This document shows positions 1 through 11,541 of a DNA stretch of 64,000 nt, piece after piece. A program made the position numbers and the translations under genes. The DNA is from Phycomyces nitens (lineage: Eukaryota > Mucoromycota > Mucoromycetes > Mucorales > Phycomycetaceae). The notes beneath the pieces were generated by a model. It worked only from the letters and a program-made list of their open reading frames with translations. It ran no database searches and was not told where the DNA came from. The stretch is taken from the NCBI GenBank assembly GCA_022702545.1, contig JAHRBC010000001.1, forward strand, positions 9,610,001 through 9,674,000. Direction: 5' to 3'. Each line of letters opens with the position of its first letter. Position 1 is the first letter of the stretch.

Positions 1-3000
1 TGTGAGCCATTCATCTTCTTCTGGACCTTGTCCTTTCCATCGTACGAGGTATTCTCTTTTACCCGCATTGCCTCTGTGATTAATGATGGCTTGCACTTCA
101 ACAAGTTCATCTTCTAGTGCTGTTTCGTCAACTGAAATCAATTTTAGGTCAGATGGTGGGTAGTCCCTTGGCATCAATGCCCCGGTTTCGTCTTGGAGAA
201 CATAGGATCCTCCTTGGGTTTGACGTATAACTGTATATGGCCCTTGGTATGCTGGAGCTAGTTTGCTACTTCTGGTTGGTAGTCTTATCATCACATAACT
301 GCCATTATTTATCTTTGCTATTGTGTGACTTTTATCGAATTTGTCTTTTTGAGTTTTTGTGATGAGTTCTGTTCTTTCTTTTATGGCTGGGAAGACTATC
401 TCTGCCATATGGTCGATTCTTTTTAATAATTCGTCGTTTGACATTGGGATTGTTGGAATTGATCCTGGTTCATTATAATCTTTGAACGCATTGATATTTC
501 TTGCGAACATAAGTGAGAACGGTGCTGTGTTCAGTCTTTTTGATATTTTGTTATTTATTGCGAGTTGGGATGCTGGTAGGTAATGATCCCAATCCTTACC
601 AGTTCCTTCAACTACTTTCCTTATGACTTGGATTGAAGTTTGCACCCATCTTTCCGCTACGCCATTGGCTCTAGGGTGATATGGTGTTACTAATCGGTGA
701 TCTATTCCCGAGTTTTCCATGATCTTTGTCATTAATTCATTTTTGAATTCTGTGCCATTATCCGATTGTATTATTCTTGGATAACCAAAATCCCCAAATA
801 TTTGTACAAGGGTTTTTGCTATGGTATCTGACTGTTTGTTTGGTATGGCTCTCAGTATGCAGAATCTTGTGCATACATCTACCATGACAAAGAGATACAC
901 GTTTCCATTGTCTGTAGGTGTCAACGGTCCTGCTAAGTCTATTGCCCAGTGATCTCCTGGTATGTACGCATGTATTGGTCTAAGTGGATTGTATCCTTTT
1001 CTTGTTATATTGTATTTTTGACATGCTGCACATTCTTTTATGCATTCTAGTGCATCTTGGGTGATGTTTGTCCAATGCATCCCGTTCTTATGGGTGAGTT
1101 CAACTATATGTTCGGCTCCAAAGTGTCCGAAGAGATGTGCATCTTGAATGATCTTTTTGCGTTCCTCTTTGGGTGGAGTCATGTAGTCTAGTGTCATTTT
1201 TTGCACTGCTACTTTGAATATTTTCTCATTTGGACTCTTGGCTTGAAATGCGACATGATTGAACTTTGGGTCTTGTAAACGCTCTTTGGTTTCTTTTGAT
1301 GTCTTATTGGCCGCATTACCTCCCCCCAGCGTGTTTTCTACCGAGAAAAGTCGCGACAAAGAGTCAGGTAGTTTGTTTAAAACACCTGGTATATGCAGGA
1401 CATCAAAACTATAGTCGAGGATGGTATCTAACCATTGGATCATCATTGGGTTCGCTATTTTTTGCGTGTGTAGGTAAGTCAATGCTTTGTGATCAGTGTA
1501 GAGGGTAAAATGGTTTCCCCATAAAAACTTATGAAACTTCTTGAGTGCAAAGACCACTGCAAGTAACTCTCTTTTGGTTGTGGAATAGTTTCTTTCGGAT
1601 TTAGAGAGAGCTCTGGCCATAAAGCCAATGTAGTTCTTGCGCTCATCAATTATCTGATACAGCACGGCGCCTATTCCTAGATTAGATGCATCTGTGGCAA
1701 CAAGGAATGGTTGAGTTAAATCCGGATGTTGCAAAGCTGGATTGCTTTGCAGGATATTTTTAAGTTGTTCAAAGCAACGTTGATGTTGGTCATTCCATAT
1801 TTTCTCTATATTGTTCGCAGATCTGAGGGCATCCAAGGGAGCAGTGATATGTGCCACAATTGGTATGTAATCCCTGAAGTAGTTGATAACTCCTAGGAAG
1901 CTTTGTATGTCTCTACCAGTTTTTGGAGTAGGCCATGTCATGACGTTGGTAATCTTGCGTTTGTCTATTTTACTACCATTTTCGTCGACTGAGAATCCTA
2001 ACAGATATACCGATTTCTGTGCAAAATGGCACTTTTGCGGGTTCAATATGAGATTAACATTTGTTAGAGTTTGAATAGCCTGGCACACATGAGTGGTGTG
2101 TTCTTCTAGGGTTTTAGAGAATATGACTATATCATCAACAAATGTTTGTATGAATGGCATGTCTTTGAAGATTAACGACATTACACGTTGGAATTTAGAT
2201 GATAGTGGTTTTAGTCCGAAAGGGCATCCTTGAAACATATATTGGAGATTATTGTGAGTGAATGTCGTTTTGTGCTGGTCTTCTTCAGCAATCTTGAAAC
2301 GATGGAATGCGCTTTTCAGGTCTAATGTGGTGAATATTTTTGCACCAGTGATGGTATCAAAGATGTCTCTAATGAGAGGTAGCGGAAACTTATCGTCGGG
2401 TAGGAGTTTGTTGATGTGACGTGGATCTAAACAGGGTTGTTTTCCTGTTTTGTTTCCGTGTACGTCTTTCTTATCGGCCAAAGTCAGTGGGCTATTCCAA
2501 GTGGTATTTACTGGAGCCTTCACTATTGTGCCTTCCTTCAACCAACTGTTCACCGCTTCATCAATAACCGGCCTTAATGCATACGGCAGCGGATATTGTC
2601 TTTGATAGGTTTTAGAACCTTCAGTAGTTTTGAGCTCTACTATGGATTCAGGTACTGTACAGAAAGACGTTTTTGGTATAGCCTCATTTTCTCTTATGTG
2701 AGGAGCTATTGCTGCCATAAAACTGTCTTGTTGTTCTTGTGTTCCATAGGGCAAATTATTTGGTTCCATCTCATCATCTACTTCTTGACCTGTGCAGTTG
2801 GCATTGTGTACATTCCAGTCAATTGCTACGCCTGTTAACGCTATGCCAAGTTTGGGTATTATGTCATGTCCCAGAATTAGATCTTCACTTTCATTCATCT
2901 CCATGAGTTCGAACGAATGAAGGAAGTTATGTCCATTGGCATATGTTACATTAAGTGGGACTGTTTGCCCGATGCGTTTAGAAGTATGATTTTTTCCTGC

Positions 3001-3134
3001 AAACACTAAGTATCCTTCTACTTTGACGATTGGTTTCTTTATTGTGTCATTGTAGAATTTTATGTTGAGGCAAGACTTTTGCGCTCCAGTGTCAATGAGG
3101 CCGAGCACCTTATACTCATTCTGTAAAAGAATGG
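1..3134 (-). CDS. Pol polyprotein of element B (protease, RT, RNase H, integrase, chromodomain), 3'-truncated by window
   Basis: The frame opens in the overlap with gag, one base back (-1) from the gag frame, and stays open to base 1. In order it shows a retropepsin motif LIDTGA near 3082-3100, the RT motifs TLDLKSAFH (about 2310-2340), CPFGLKPLSS and FVDDIVIF, RNase H motifs ATDAS and TDHKAL, an integrase with a zinc-binding N-terminus, HWAIDLAGP, SDNGTEF and NGVAERW, and finally YLVRWKGQ...DEWL, a chromodomain, at 1-60. All key catalytic residues are present. There is no start codon at the head of this frame, so expression should depend on -1 frameshifting at 3135-3141. The last part of the chromodomain and the stop are outside the window. 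Confidence 0.9.
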
Positions 3135-4409
3135 GTTTTTTTCTATTTTTTGTTTGTTTATGCTCTTACCAAAGGACGCATTTTCCAAGGTATTGGCAAT
3201 GTGCTCCATTGGGTCCAAGCTTGTGGCCTTTAGCGACTTGATGGCAAATTCTTGGGCCTGCTTCTTGCGGTATTCGTCTGACGAGAAATACTCTTTGCAC
3301 TTGGGATTGTAACTCCAATCTTTTCCGCAGTGGCGGCAAATCTTGGCGTTAGTCTTGGTGCTCTTGGTCTTATTTATGACTTTGCATTCATTTGTGTCAT
3401 GCGAGTCATTAAGTTTGTGGTGAGCACAGAAGAATTTAGATTTTTTAACATTATTGTTAGTATGCCCGACACTTTTTTGTGAGCTATGGATTTTACGAGG
3501 TGTATTGTTTTCATTATTTGAGCGTTTGTAGGCTACAGACACTCCATTAGTGAGTAGCGCTACCTGCTCGATGGTTTGTGGCATCTCTGTATGCCTGGCA
3601 AACCATGCCAACTTGACCTTGGCTTGCAAGTCGGGGGTAAGGCTGCTCATAAATCTCATGGCGAGATTCGCATTTTCCTGTACGCCACCTTCTCGGCAAG
3701 CCTTTTGGAAGCGTATTCCATAGTCAAGGACAGACTCATGTTGGGACATTTGCATGGTAAATACCAGCGAGCCCATTTCCAATTGTCTATCGAACAAATC
3801 AAACTTCTTTCGGATCACTTGCTTTACCTGTACCCAGGTGAGGTCGCGATCCGCAAGGCTCTCTTCATACCAGGCGTCATAGTGATGGTCGAAAGCTAAA
3901 GGTAGCCATTTCTTCCATGCTTTATCTATGTTTACCTTCCCAGCGTTCAGTACTTTCTGTACGGCTGACAGGAAGTGGGACACTGCTTCGTACACGGGCT
4001 CGTTGGGGTAACGTACTGTCTGCCCTGCCAGCTGGAACTTCGGTATGTCCCTAAGTGAGATGGTTGAACCTTCGGTCTGGTTCTTTGGGGTCTTGAAGGT
4101 ATCCCTGCCTCGGTAGTGAGACAACCTTTCGAGCAGGGCCGAGGTCTGGTCTATCTCCGTTTGTGCTTGACTTAGGACACTTGCGTCGCTGCCATTCATG
4201 ACCAGTTCGTGGAATTGGCCCACCAGCTTGCAGAGTTTGGCCTCCATGTGCTTGACAAGCTGGTCCAGTTGTCTTGCAGCCAGTTCCTTGGCGGCTTCCG
4301 GTTCTTCTTGCGCCATATGGCTGGAATCATCCATGGCCATGTCCTCGGACAGGATGGTCATGTTATTGGTGTCTTGGATGAAAGATTCGAAAGAGTTGTT
4401 ATCGGTCAT
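3060..4409 (-). CDS. Gag protein of element B
   Basis: A 449-residue ORF starting at the first ATG after the 5' LTR and primer-binding region. The N-terminal third is acidic and Gln/Glu-rich (possible coiled coil). The middle has the capsid-like pattern of Retrotrans_gag proteins (KKFDLFDRQLEMGSLVF, ESVLDYGIRFQKACREGG). A Cys/His cluster near residues 325-375 (CAHHKLNDSHDTNEC, then CRHCGKDWSYNPKC) resembles the paired zinc motifs of family A gag. The last 25 or so residues overlap the start of pol in another frame and are what is made when no frameshift occurs. Family membership rests on position and motif pattern. Confidence 0.85.
   Translation of the reverse strand: MTDNNSFESFIQDTNNMTILSEDMAMDDSSHMAQEEPEAAKELAARQLDQLVKHMEAKLCKLVGQFHELVMNGSDASVLSQAQTEIDQTSALLERLSHYRGRDTFKTPKNQTEGSTISLRDIPKFQLAGQTVRYPNEPVYEAVSHFLSAVQKVLNAGKVNIDKAWKKWLPLAFDHHYDAWYEESLADRDLTWVQVKQVIRKKFDLFDRQLEMGSLVFTMQMSQHESVLDYGIRFQKACREGGVQENANLAMRFMSSLTPDLQAKVKLAWFARHTEMPQTIEQVALLTNGVSVAYKRSNNENNTPRKIHSSQKSVGHTNNNVKKSKFFCAHHKLNDSHDTNECKVINKTKSTKTNAKICRHCGKDWSYNPKCKEYFSSDEYRKKQAQEFAIKSLKATSLDPMEHIANTLENASFGKSINKQKIEKNPFFYRMSIRCSASLTLERKSLAST
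3135..3141 (-). other. -1 ribosomal frameshift heptamer A AAA AAC (gag/pol, element B)
   Basis: In the gag frame the minus strand reads gaA AAA AAC, a canonical X XXY YYZ slippery site. A -1 slip here moves gag ribosomes into the pol frame a few codons before the protease. Gag continues 75 nt past the site to its own stop at 3060-3062. I did not model a downstream pseudoknot. Confidence 0.8.
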
Positions 4410-4450
4410 GTTGGTGATGATGATGATGATGATTTTTTTTTAACAAGAAT

Positions 4451-4463
4451 TCACTTTAAAAAA
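4451..4463 (-). other. Putative self-priming primer-binding site, element B
   Basis: Immediately after the LTR end (minus strand) come five T residues and then TAAAGTGA (4458-4451). It does not begin with TGG, so a tRNA 3' end is not an obvious primer. The reverse complement TCACTTTA occurs inside the same LTR (minus strand, 4540-4533), downstream of its TATA box, as expected if the element's own 5' RNA end primes minus-strand synthesis as in Tf1. Confidence 0.6.
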
Positions 4464-4731
4464 TGATGTATTTAGGGTAGGAATATAGTAAAATGTGATA
4501 ATAAAGGTAATGAAATAAAGAGACGTAGTAAGTAAAGTGAGACTTTGTATAGTATGGTTTTTAATGAGGTAGAAAAGTTGGTATCAATTAAGATGATGTT
4601 GCTAGTCTGTGTTCCTGTTCCTTTTATACTGATATTGTAATTCATAGTCCGTGTTAGATTCACCAGTTATATTTAATACTGGGATTGATTATATATGTCT
4701 TTGTCATACATATAGATGTGCAAATACAACA
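4464..4731 (-). repeat. 5' LTR of element B
   Basis: 268 bp, beginning TGTTGTATTTGC and ending ACATCA on the minus strand. The boundaries are confirmed by the solo copy at 13687-13955, which starts and ends at the same bases and has a 5-bp target duplication. It carries a TATAAAA box and an ACAAAGTCTCACTTTAC block that aligns with ACAAAGTCTCACCGTAC in the family A LTR, probably near the transcript start. Confidence 0.9.
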
Positions 4732-5703
4732 CTATTGTTTTTATATTTTTATTTCCTAAACCATTCATGTAGCACTGAGAGTACAACAAATATTACAGAC
4801 TGCATTTGCGCACAGTGTTTTAATCGTCTTTTTTGCATACTTGGTATTCACAACAAACATATTTTTCTTTTTTATTTTCAAAAAAAAATACGTAATCATC
4901 TCTCAGATTCTACGGCTATTTCAAGGATTGTTTTTTATTCATCCATTTTTTTCTTTCTCTACTTTTTATTATCATCCAAGTACTTCTTCTAAAGCGCGGT
5001 TTGCTATATATACTCCTGGCAAACAAAATCAAAATCATTCTGGTATACAAAGATAAGTACTATGTTCTTTATTACATTCGATTATTTTTCTTACTGATCT
5101 ATATTTTATTAGAAATGTTATGTATCTATATAGCCGCCCTCCAGAAATTCATACCTCTAGTAATTATATATACTTGAAAAATATTTTTTAATATCCTTAC
5201 TCATTGCTATCTCTACTTAGTATTCTATTTCAAAAGTTTGTCTTTGCCTTTATTAAATCAAAGTATTCAAGATTTCCAAGGACTATATATAATAAGTAAG
5301 CTGGTATAAATATTTAATAATTTTTCTCATAATATTCTCTAGCTCTAAAAAGATATCAAGCAAATCAAGGAAGCAAGGTATTATATAATTTGATTAATAG
5401 TATTAAAATCAATCATATTAATAACATTTGCTATTTATTATAGAATATATCCATAAAACAAGTATCTACATCTCTCTCATACAATCAAGAATTATATATA
5501 TATATATTAGAATAAATATTATAGAGCAATTATTATTATGAGCGATTCTTTTTTATTCAAAATAAAAATAAAAATAAAAATAAAAATAAAAATAAAAATA
5601 TATTCCTACAAACCAATTTCCAATTGAGAATATTATTTTTAGAATTAAGACCAAAAAGAACAGCTTTTCCGAAGCAATTGATCGAATCATTGCTATCAAA
5701 AAA
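4732..5703. other. AT-rich 5' region of the CACTA element, no gene seen
   Basis: Very AT-rich, with no convincing exon. It holds a microsatellite of AAAAAT units at about 5561-5601. An inverted counterpart, ATTTTT units, lies just after the transposase stop at 11160-11244. Probably the subterminal and promoter region of the transposase gene. Confidence 0.5.
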
Positions 5704-8700
5704 ATGCAAAACACTGCTGTTATTACGTGCCTAGATATATGTTCTTCTCAGACAGGTGTTCTCAAACAGTACATGTTTTTTTCTTAATTTGTAATAGTAT
5801 GTATGTTTGCTTTTGGAATAGAGTTTATACACAATCTTTATAACTAAGCTCACACTGAATTTTCAAATCTGACATGTTAATATATAATATCTGGTCAGTT
5901 ATTTTTTAACATACTGACTGGGCATTTATTAAAATTTATCTATCAGATATTAAATTAATACATAAAATTACAATTATAAACTTTTAATATTGTAATGATT
6001 TAGATTATTTTTTGCAGTGTACAACGTAGTACCTATTCAGACCTTCAAACGTCATATGATAAATGAAGAAACACAAAGCATTTTAAATGCACAAAAACGT
6101 AAGAGATTATAATTATATTTATTTATATTTCAGATAATAATAAATTTATTATAGAGGCCAGGCAATCTGTTGAAAACACTGTATCTATGGATACAGCTCA
6201 ATATGAAGAATTGATTCATATCTGTAGTCCTGACAATGATATGGATTATGATCTCAATGGTAAAGACTTTATTTTTTATTGTTAACACTGCAAAAAATAT
6301 GTGATTTCAACTCTGAATACATCAATTGAAACGAGGGGAGCATAGGTCTTGGATTAGCCCTTTTCTTGATTGCTCACTTTAGACGGCGTTAAGAATATTT
6401 GGTAGTTCTATTGGATGGACATTAGAATATGTCTTTATTTTTGTTGATTATTAACCTATGATGTTTTCTCTGTCCTTTGAAAGTTATAAAGTTAATATTC
6501 TTGGGTGGTGATTAAAATGAATTATCAGATATAGGTAATTTTATAAGACCTTGACTTAAAAATGATTAGAGTCTTTCTTGATTAAATAAAGCGTCTAACT
6601 GTAAAATGAAAATGATAATTATATTATGTTTTTGGGATTATTGGTTTTACAGACTCCACTTTTTTTAGGGGTAAACCACCTTGGAATGCAAATTATTTTT
6701 TGTTCTTTCTCTTTTGCCTCTTGCTCTTATACACATACTGGTAATTATTTTATTCTTATTATTTTATGTAATTACTTAATGATTTTGCCATTATCTTTAC
6801 AGATCATCAACAAGCTTCTCCTCTTTGGTCATTTTACATAGTTTAATAATATAAAATAATATTTGCTCAAATCTTCTCTTTACTAATGACAATATCTCTA
6901 GCCATCACGGCTTTGCATGTCACTTAATCTTGTTGTTGTATCCAACATAATCGTAGATTGAAACATTAACACAAATTACCAATATTGAAACATATTGAAT
7001 AACCGACCTACTGGAAGTACACTAAAGAGTGTATCTTTCCAAATACATTATTCATACGTAAAGACACACTAACAACCAGTACTAACACACTGGTTAATAG
7101 TACTAAGTAAAATAACAAGTCATATCTAATAGTTGGTAGAGAGAACAGACATTACATGATATCATCATATCATCACTAGCACTCATCTCAATGTCTACAT
7201 AAACGCACAATACGAATAGCAATAGTCTTCATCTTATTCAAAAATTCTTTCTCTCTCAATAAACAAAGTCTCACCGTACTCTTGTCCATGCTTTGTTTTC
7301 CTCTGATTTAACACTTGTAACCAAACATCATGGTAAGCTATTATATTATTATAAATCATATATATCTCTTTACTTATACATATATAACTATGTTCTATTC
7401 TCTATTAGATATATTAAGAATCTCATCTGCACGCCTGAACAAACAATCACACAGGTAAGAAAACTGCTGATAATATAGTATATATGAATATCCAGAATAC
7501 TAATAACTTTACAATTCTTAGACAATCTTAACTGACAGCTAATATGCTGAAATATTCTCATGAATCTATCAAGTAGTCCATCTACTCACGATATCAATAT
7601 TGTAAGTACAACAGCAAATAATTTGATCCATTATGATTATTTAATTAATCTTTGCTCCTATTACTATTAAATAGCACCATTCTCCTCCAAGACAGTATTC
7701 AATATCTATTAGGTAGGAACTTGTTAGTCTTGCTAGATGCAAAATATCAAACAATACTCTAGAAATAGCATATATATTATTATTATATGATTAGAGCATT
7801 CATCTAGAAATATATATATTAAATAAATAAAAAATAAATAAAAAACAATTTGTTTTTTAAAAATCAACAAACAAATGAGGCTTGTATGTAAACATATGAT
7901 ATGGTGCTTTTCAGTCTAAAAGACCTTATTTTCCTTTGCTTTTCAGTCTAAAAGACATTATTTCCCTTTGCTTTTCAGTCTAAAGACATTATTTCCCTTT
8001 GTTTTTCAGTCTAAAGACACTATTTCCCTTTGCTTTTCAGCCTAAAGAGATGAGTTACTGAGGTTAAAAGTAAAGGATATGAATAGATTGTAAATCGCGA
8101 TATTGCGATTAGCTTTATATGGCACAAAATACAATATATAATAGGCTTACTTGACACGAAATATAAAATAAACTAGACCTCTTTAATAACAGAAAAGTTG
8201 GGGGGTATCAAAGGTTTTTCAAGCAGAACTAAAGACCTATTTCTCTGATAGACCAGGCATCATTCTCTATAGTATCATTCATATTTGTATGGTGGAGAAA
8301 TATAGATTGAAATAACAATAAATTGATGATGGTACTTTAATACTACAGATATTTCTCCACCATAAAATCATATACTTTTTCCAGTGTAATTTGAGTTTAA
8401 TAATAATATTCCTTTTTAGTAGATTCGGTTGACAGCACCAATGCTGACACTCAATCTCAGAAAGAAACCTTACCTCTTTCTGAGAATGACACTTTGTTTC
8501 ATGATGAGGATGACAATTGCTCTGCTTCTGATGAATCAGATGGCAATGATTCAAGTGACGATGAGATTGTTGATGATGAAGGTATGTACAATACTAAACA
8601 TAATCCTAGTCCTGAAACGAAAATAATGGATTAATAATATTTTCATTTTAAATAGACTATTCTTCAGAATCTGTCTCAGAATTGAGTTTCATTCACCGAT

Positions 8701-11156
8701 TCATTGTTACCACAATTGCTATCTTCATATCATTATATGTTGTTAACGGAGGTGCCGTAGTCTTAATTGCAATTGTGAACAAGGTCTTGGAATTCTTTTG
8801 CGACCCATTCCGTCTTCCTGTGAGTGTTCAAGGCCTCAGACGATTGGCTGGTCTTGACGTTTTGTCAAATGGTGTAAAGAAGTATGTTGCTTGTGGTGAA
8901 TGCCATAGCATTTATGAGAATGATGACTCCACTCCTTCTTGCTGCTCGTTTGACAAGTTTGGAAAAAACTCCTTGTGTGGAACTCTGTTGTTCAAGTCCG
9001 GATCTAGATCTAGGATCCCAAAGAAAACGTACGTGTTTCACTCCATCAAGAAATCACTGGAGCTGTTCTTTGGCCTCCCTGAGTTTGAAGATGATATCAG
9101 TTTGTGGAATCGTGGTCCAAAGGCAAAGGACATGATGTTCGATATATACGATGGTGCAATGTGGAACGAAGTATTGGATATCAATGACATTCCCTTTGTT
9201 GACGGTGACCATTCATTAATGTTGACCCTCAACATTGACTGGTTCCAGCCATTTGATAGAGTCACATATTCTTGTGAAGCCATATACCTTGCCATTAACA
9301 ATCTTCCTCAAGATATCCGGTTCAAGAAGGAGAACATTATCCTTGTTGGATTAATGCCAGGGCCAAGAGAAGCGAAGACATCAGAGATCAACAATTACCT
9401 CAGACCTCTGGTAGATGAATCGGAAGAGTTATACCAGGGTATCAAGATCAAGACCCATCAATGCCCATCTGGTGCAACTGTCCGTGCCGCTCTCTTTCTG
9501 GTCGCTTGTGACATCCCTGCTGCAAGGAAAGTATGTGGATTTACATCCCATATGAGTACAAATGCCTGCCACAAATGCAATTGTCGGTTCAATCGGTTAG
9601 CTGGAACAAACTCTGTTGATTATTCTGGATTTGATTCTTCAAAGTGGCTCCTTTGCACTAGAGATGATAATCGTAAGGATGCTGAGGTCTGGAGAAATGC
9701 ACCCACTCAAGCTGAGAGGCAGCGCCTTGAAGTTGCCAGTGGTGTTCACTGGTCCAAACTGCATCGTCTCCAGTACTTTGACGTTGTCCGCTGCACAATC
9801 ATCAATCCAATGCACAATCTTTTCTTAGGCACTGCCAAGAGAATGATGGAGAGATGGCTTGCAGATGGAGTAATCAACAATAAGAGTCTCATTGCCATGC
9901 AGAAGATGGTGGAGAAGATGGTGTTGCCGGCCGATTATACCCAGATAAAGACGAAGATTGGAAAAGGGTTCCCCTTTATGAAGGCAGACGAGTGGAAATC
10001 GTGGTGCCTGGTTTACTCTCCAGTGGCGTTAAAGGGCATAATTCCAGACCTTCACTTCTCAAACTGGATGCATTTCGTCAATGCATGCTGTTTACTTACC
10101 AAGCCCAGTGTTTCTGACAATGAGATCAAGCAAGGCCATGCATCTCTTGAGTTGTTCTGTAAAGGATGCGAGGAGATTTACGATCATAGTCTTCTGTCCC
10201 CAAACATGCACCTCCACCTCCACCTTTGCCAGACAATCAATGACTTTGGGCCGTTCTATGGTTACTGGCTCTTTAGCTTCGAAAGGTACAACAGTATCTT
10301 AAAAAATATAGACACGAACAGGCGAAGTGGGTTTGAATCAACCTACATGAGACAATTCCTGGAAGAGACTTACAAGAACAATCATGTCCGTACAATTTTG
10401 AAGCACCAGCCAAGTTTTCCCTGCGCTGACATTTTGTACAAGTTGACAAATGCAGACCACAAAAACCATTCAACAATAGCTGCCAAAAACACCCAAAGCC
10501 CATTCTCGCTCCCAGACTTTCTTGAATCCGCTGAAAATCCGCATGTACCTGTACAAGGCAATGAGCCCCTTCCATTGCCTATAACAATCCAGCAAAAGCG
10601 ATCAAAAGCAATGATACCAAAAGAAGAATACAATTGCTTGGTCAAATACTACCAGGTTGCGTATAACGACAATGAGATCCATAGCTGCAAAGACACGATG
10701 CAAGGCATGGCTTTTGTGAATGACTGGTTCGAAAAGCTGAAGTTGGTTAATCTCCTAGGCCAGACATTCAAGGGCATCAATGGCAAAGAGAATCGCGGAT
10801 CGTATATTCAAGCAATTTTTATTGAAAACAAGACTGGGGTAGAGTACGCATATGTTGGAGAGATTCAATACCTATTTGTTCATACATTTAGCCCTGTTGT
10901 TTCTTCTCTGCAACGTGAAAATGTCCACAATAGTCAGCATACCTTTGCTTTTGTAAAGTGGTTCAAAACTACATCAGACAGGAGTAGAGAGTTTGAGGGA
11001 ATTGAGATTGTTGAAGATGCCTTCTACCCTCTTGATTTCGAGTGTATCCTCCCAGTACATCGTATCCTAATGTCTGTTGCAATCATGGAGTACAAAACAA
11101 CCGGAGATATTAGAAAAAGACTTGTAGTCCCTCTTCCCAGAAAGATCTCTTATTAA
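5704..11156 (+). CDS. CACTA transposase, Tnp2 (Transposase_21) family, five exons
   Basis: Spliced model: 5704-5755, 6018-6098, 6134-6259, 8420-8581, 8656-11156 (2922 nt, 973 residues). Every junction is GT-AG and the phases join without a stop. Exon 1 and 2 encode a short Cys-containing N-terminus leading to PIQTFKRHM, typical of the start of Tnp2 proteins. Exon 4 is strongly acidic (DESDGNDSSDDEIVDD). The large last exon has a CxxC...CC segment (CGECHSIYENDD), then the conserved transposase core (LTLNIDWFQPFDR, HQCPSGATVRAAL, ARKVCGFTSH, CHKCNC) and the motif MHNLFLGTAKRMMERW, followed by HLHLHLCQ and FGPFYGYWLFSFERYN. The third intron contains element X and a solo LTR, enlarging it to 2160 bp without touching an exon. 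The exon 1 start is the least certain part. The gene appears intact, and it may mobilise related non-autonomous copies (inference). Confidence 0.85.
6934..7313 (+). repeat. Solo LTR, family A, inside element X1
   Basis: 380 bp from TGTTGTATCC to TTTAACA, the same termini as the LTRs of the full element at 15263-20819. It is flanked by CTTGT at 6929-6933 and 7314-7318. The uninterrupted site is visible in copy X2 near 36518, confirming both the boundaries and a solo LTR formed by LTR-LTR recombination. Confidence 0.95.
7907..8046 (+). repeat. Tandem subterminal repeats of element X1
   Basis: Four to five copies of a roughly 33-bp unit built around CTTTTCAGTCTAAAAGAC followed by ATTATTTCCCTTTG. 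The core is itself a short inverted repeat (CTTTT/AAAAG). Subterminal tandem motifs are where accessory CACTA proteins such as TNPA bind in plants. That role here is inferred from position only. Confidence 0.7.
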
Positions 11157-11159
11157 TTT

Positions 11160-11244
11160 ATTATTTTTATTTTTATTTTTATTTTTATTTTTATTTTTAT
11201 TTTTATTTTTATTTTTATTTTTATTTTTATTTTTATTTTTATTT
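11160..11244 (+). repeat. ATTTTT microsatellite after the transposase stop
   Basis: About 14 near-perfect copies of ATTTTT directly behind the transposase stop codon, then a degenerate TTTTAC stretch. It is the mirror of the AAAAAT run at 5561-5601, so the transposase gene lies between inverted simple repeats. Confidence 0.9.
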
Positions 11245-11541
11245 TCTTTTACTTTTACTTTTATCTAACCCCATTATATATTCTATATTAATCCAAAAAT
11301 AAGTCGTTTGTCATTTACAAAAATGTTTTATTCATCTCTAAATGCCCAAGAAGGGAGAGAGGAACACAAGTGAGAGGGGATGGGAACAAGATTCTCTATT
11401 TTTTGTCTCCTTGGCATTCTTGTCTTTGCCTTGGACTGGAATTTTGCTGAGTCACAGACTCTTGCAACTCGGTCAATAACTGACAAGAGTCTGTTGAGCT
11501 ATATTCCCTTTATTAGCATCCTTGTTTTACAAGTATATACT

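Larger units (their letters stand above)
1..4731 (-). mobile_element. Ty3/gypsy chromodomain retrotransposon, family B (partial, runs off left edge)
   Basis: Reading on the minus strand the order is 5' LTR (4464-4731), primer-binding region (4451-4463), gag (3060-4409), then pol with protease, reverse transcriptase, RNase H, integrase and a C-terminal chromodomain that is cut by the window edge. This is the Ty3/gypsy order. Conserved catalytic motifs look intact (IDTGA protease, TLDLKSAF and FVDD in RT, DNGTEF and NGVAERW in integrase), and no stop was seen in pol, so this copy could be competent. The 3' LTR and the target-site duplication lie outside the window. It is closely related to family A (15263-20819) but expresses pol by a different route. 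Confidence 0.9.
6286..8386 (+). mobile_element. Non-autonomous CACTA-type element X1, inside a transposase intron
   Basis: Starts CACTGCAAAAAATATGTGAT. The reverse complement of its right end begins CACTGGAAAAAGTATATGAT, giving terminal inverted repeats of about 22 bp with 4 mismatches. The flanks are TAA at 6283-6285 and TAA at 8387-8389, the 3-bp duplication expected of CACTA elements. About 1.7 kb remains after removing the solo LTR A. There is no transposase domain. A second copy starts at 35873. It carries tandem subterminal repeats near its right end (7907-8046). Confidence 0.85.

Noticed and set aside
11157..11260. Simple repeat after the transposase, considered as a CACTA terminus
   Set aside because: No CACTG terminus or target duplication; the accessory gene and a better terminus lie further right.
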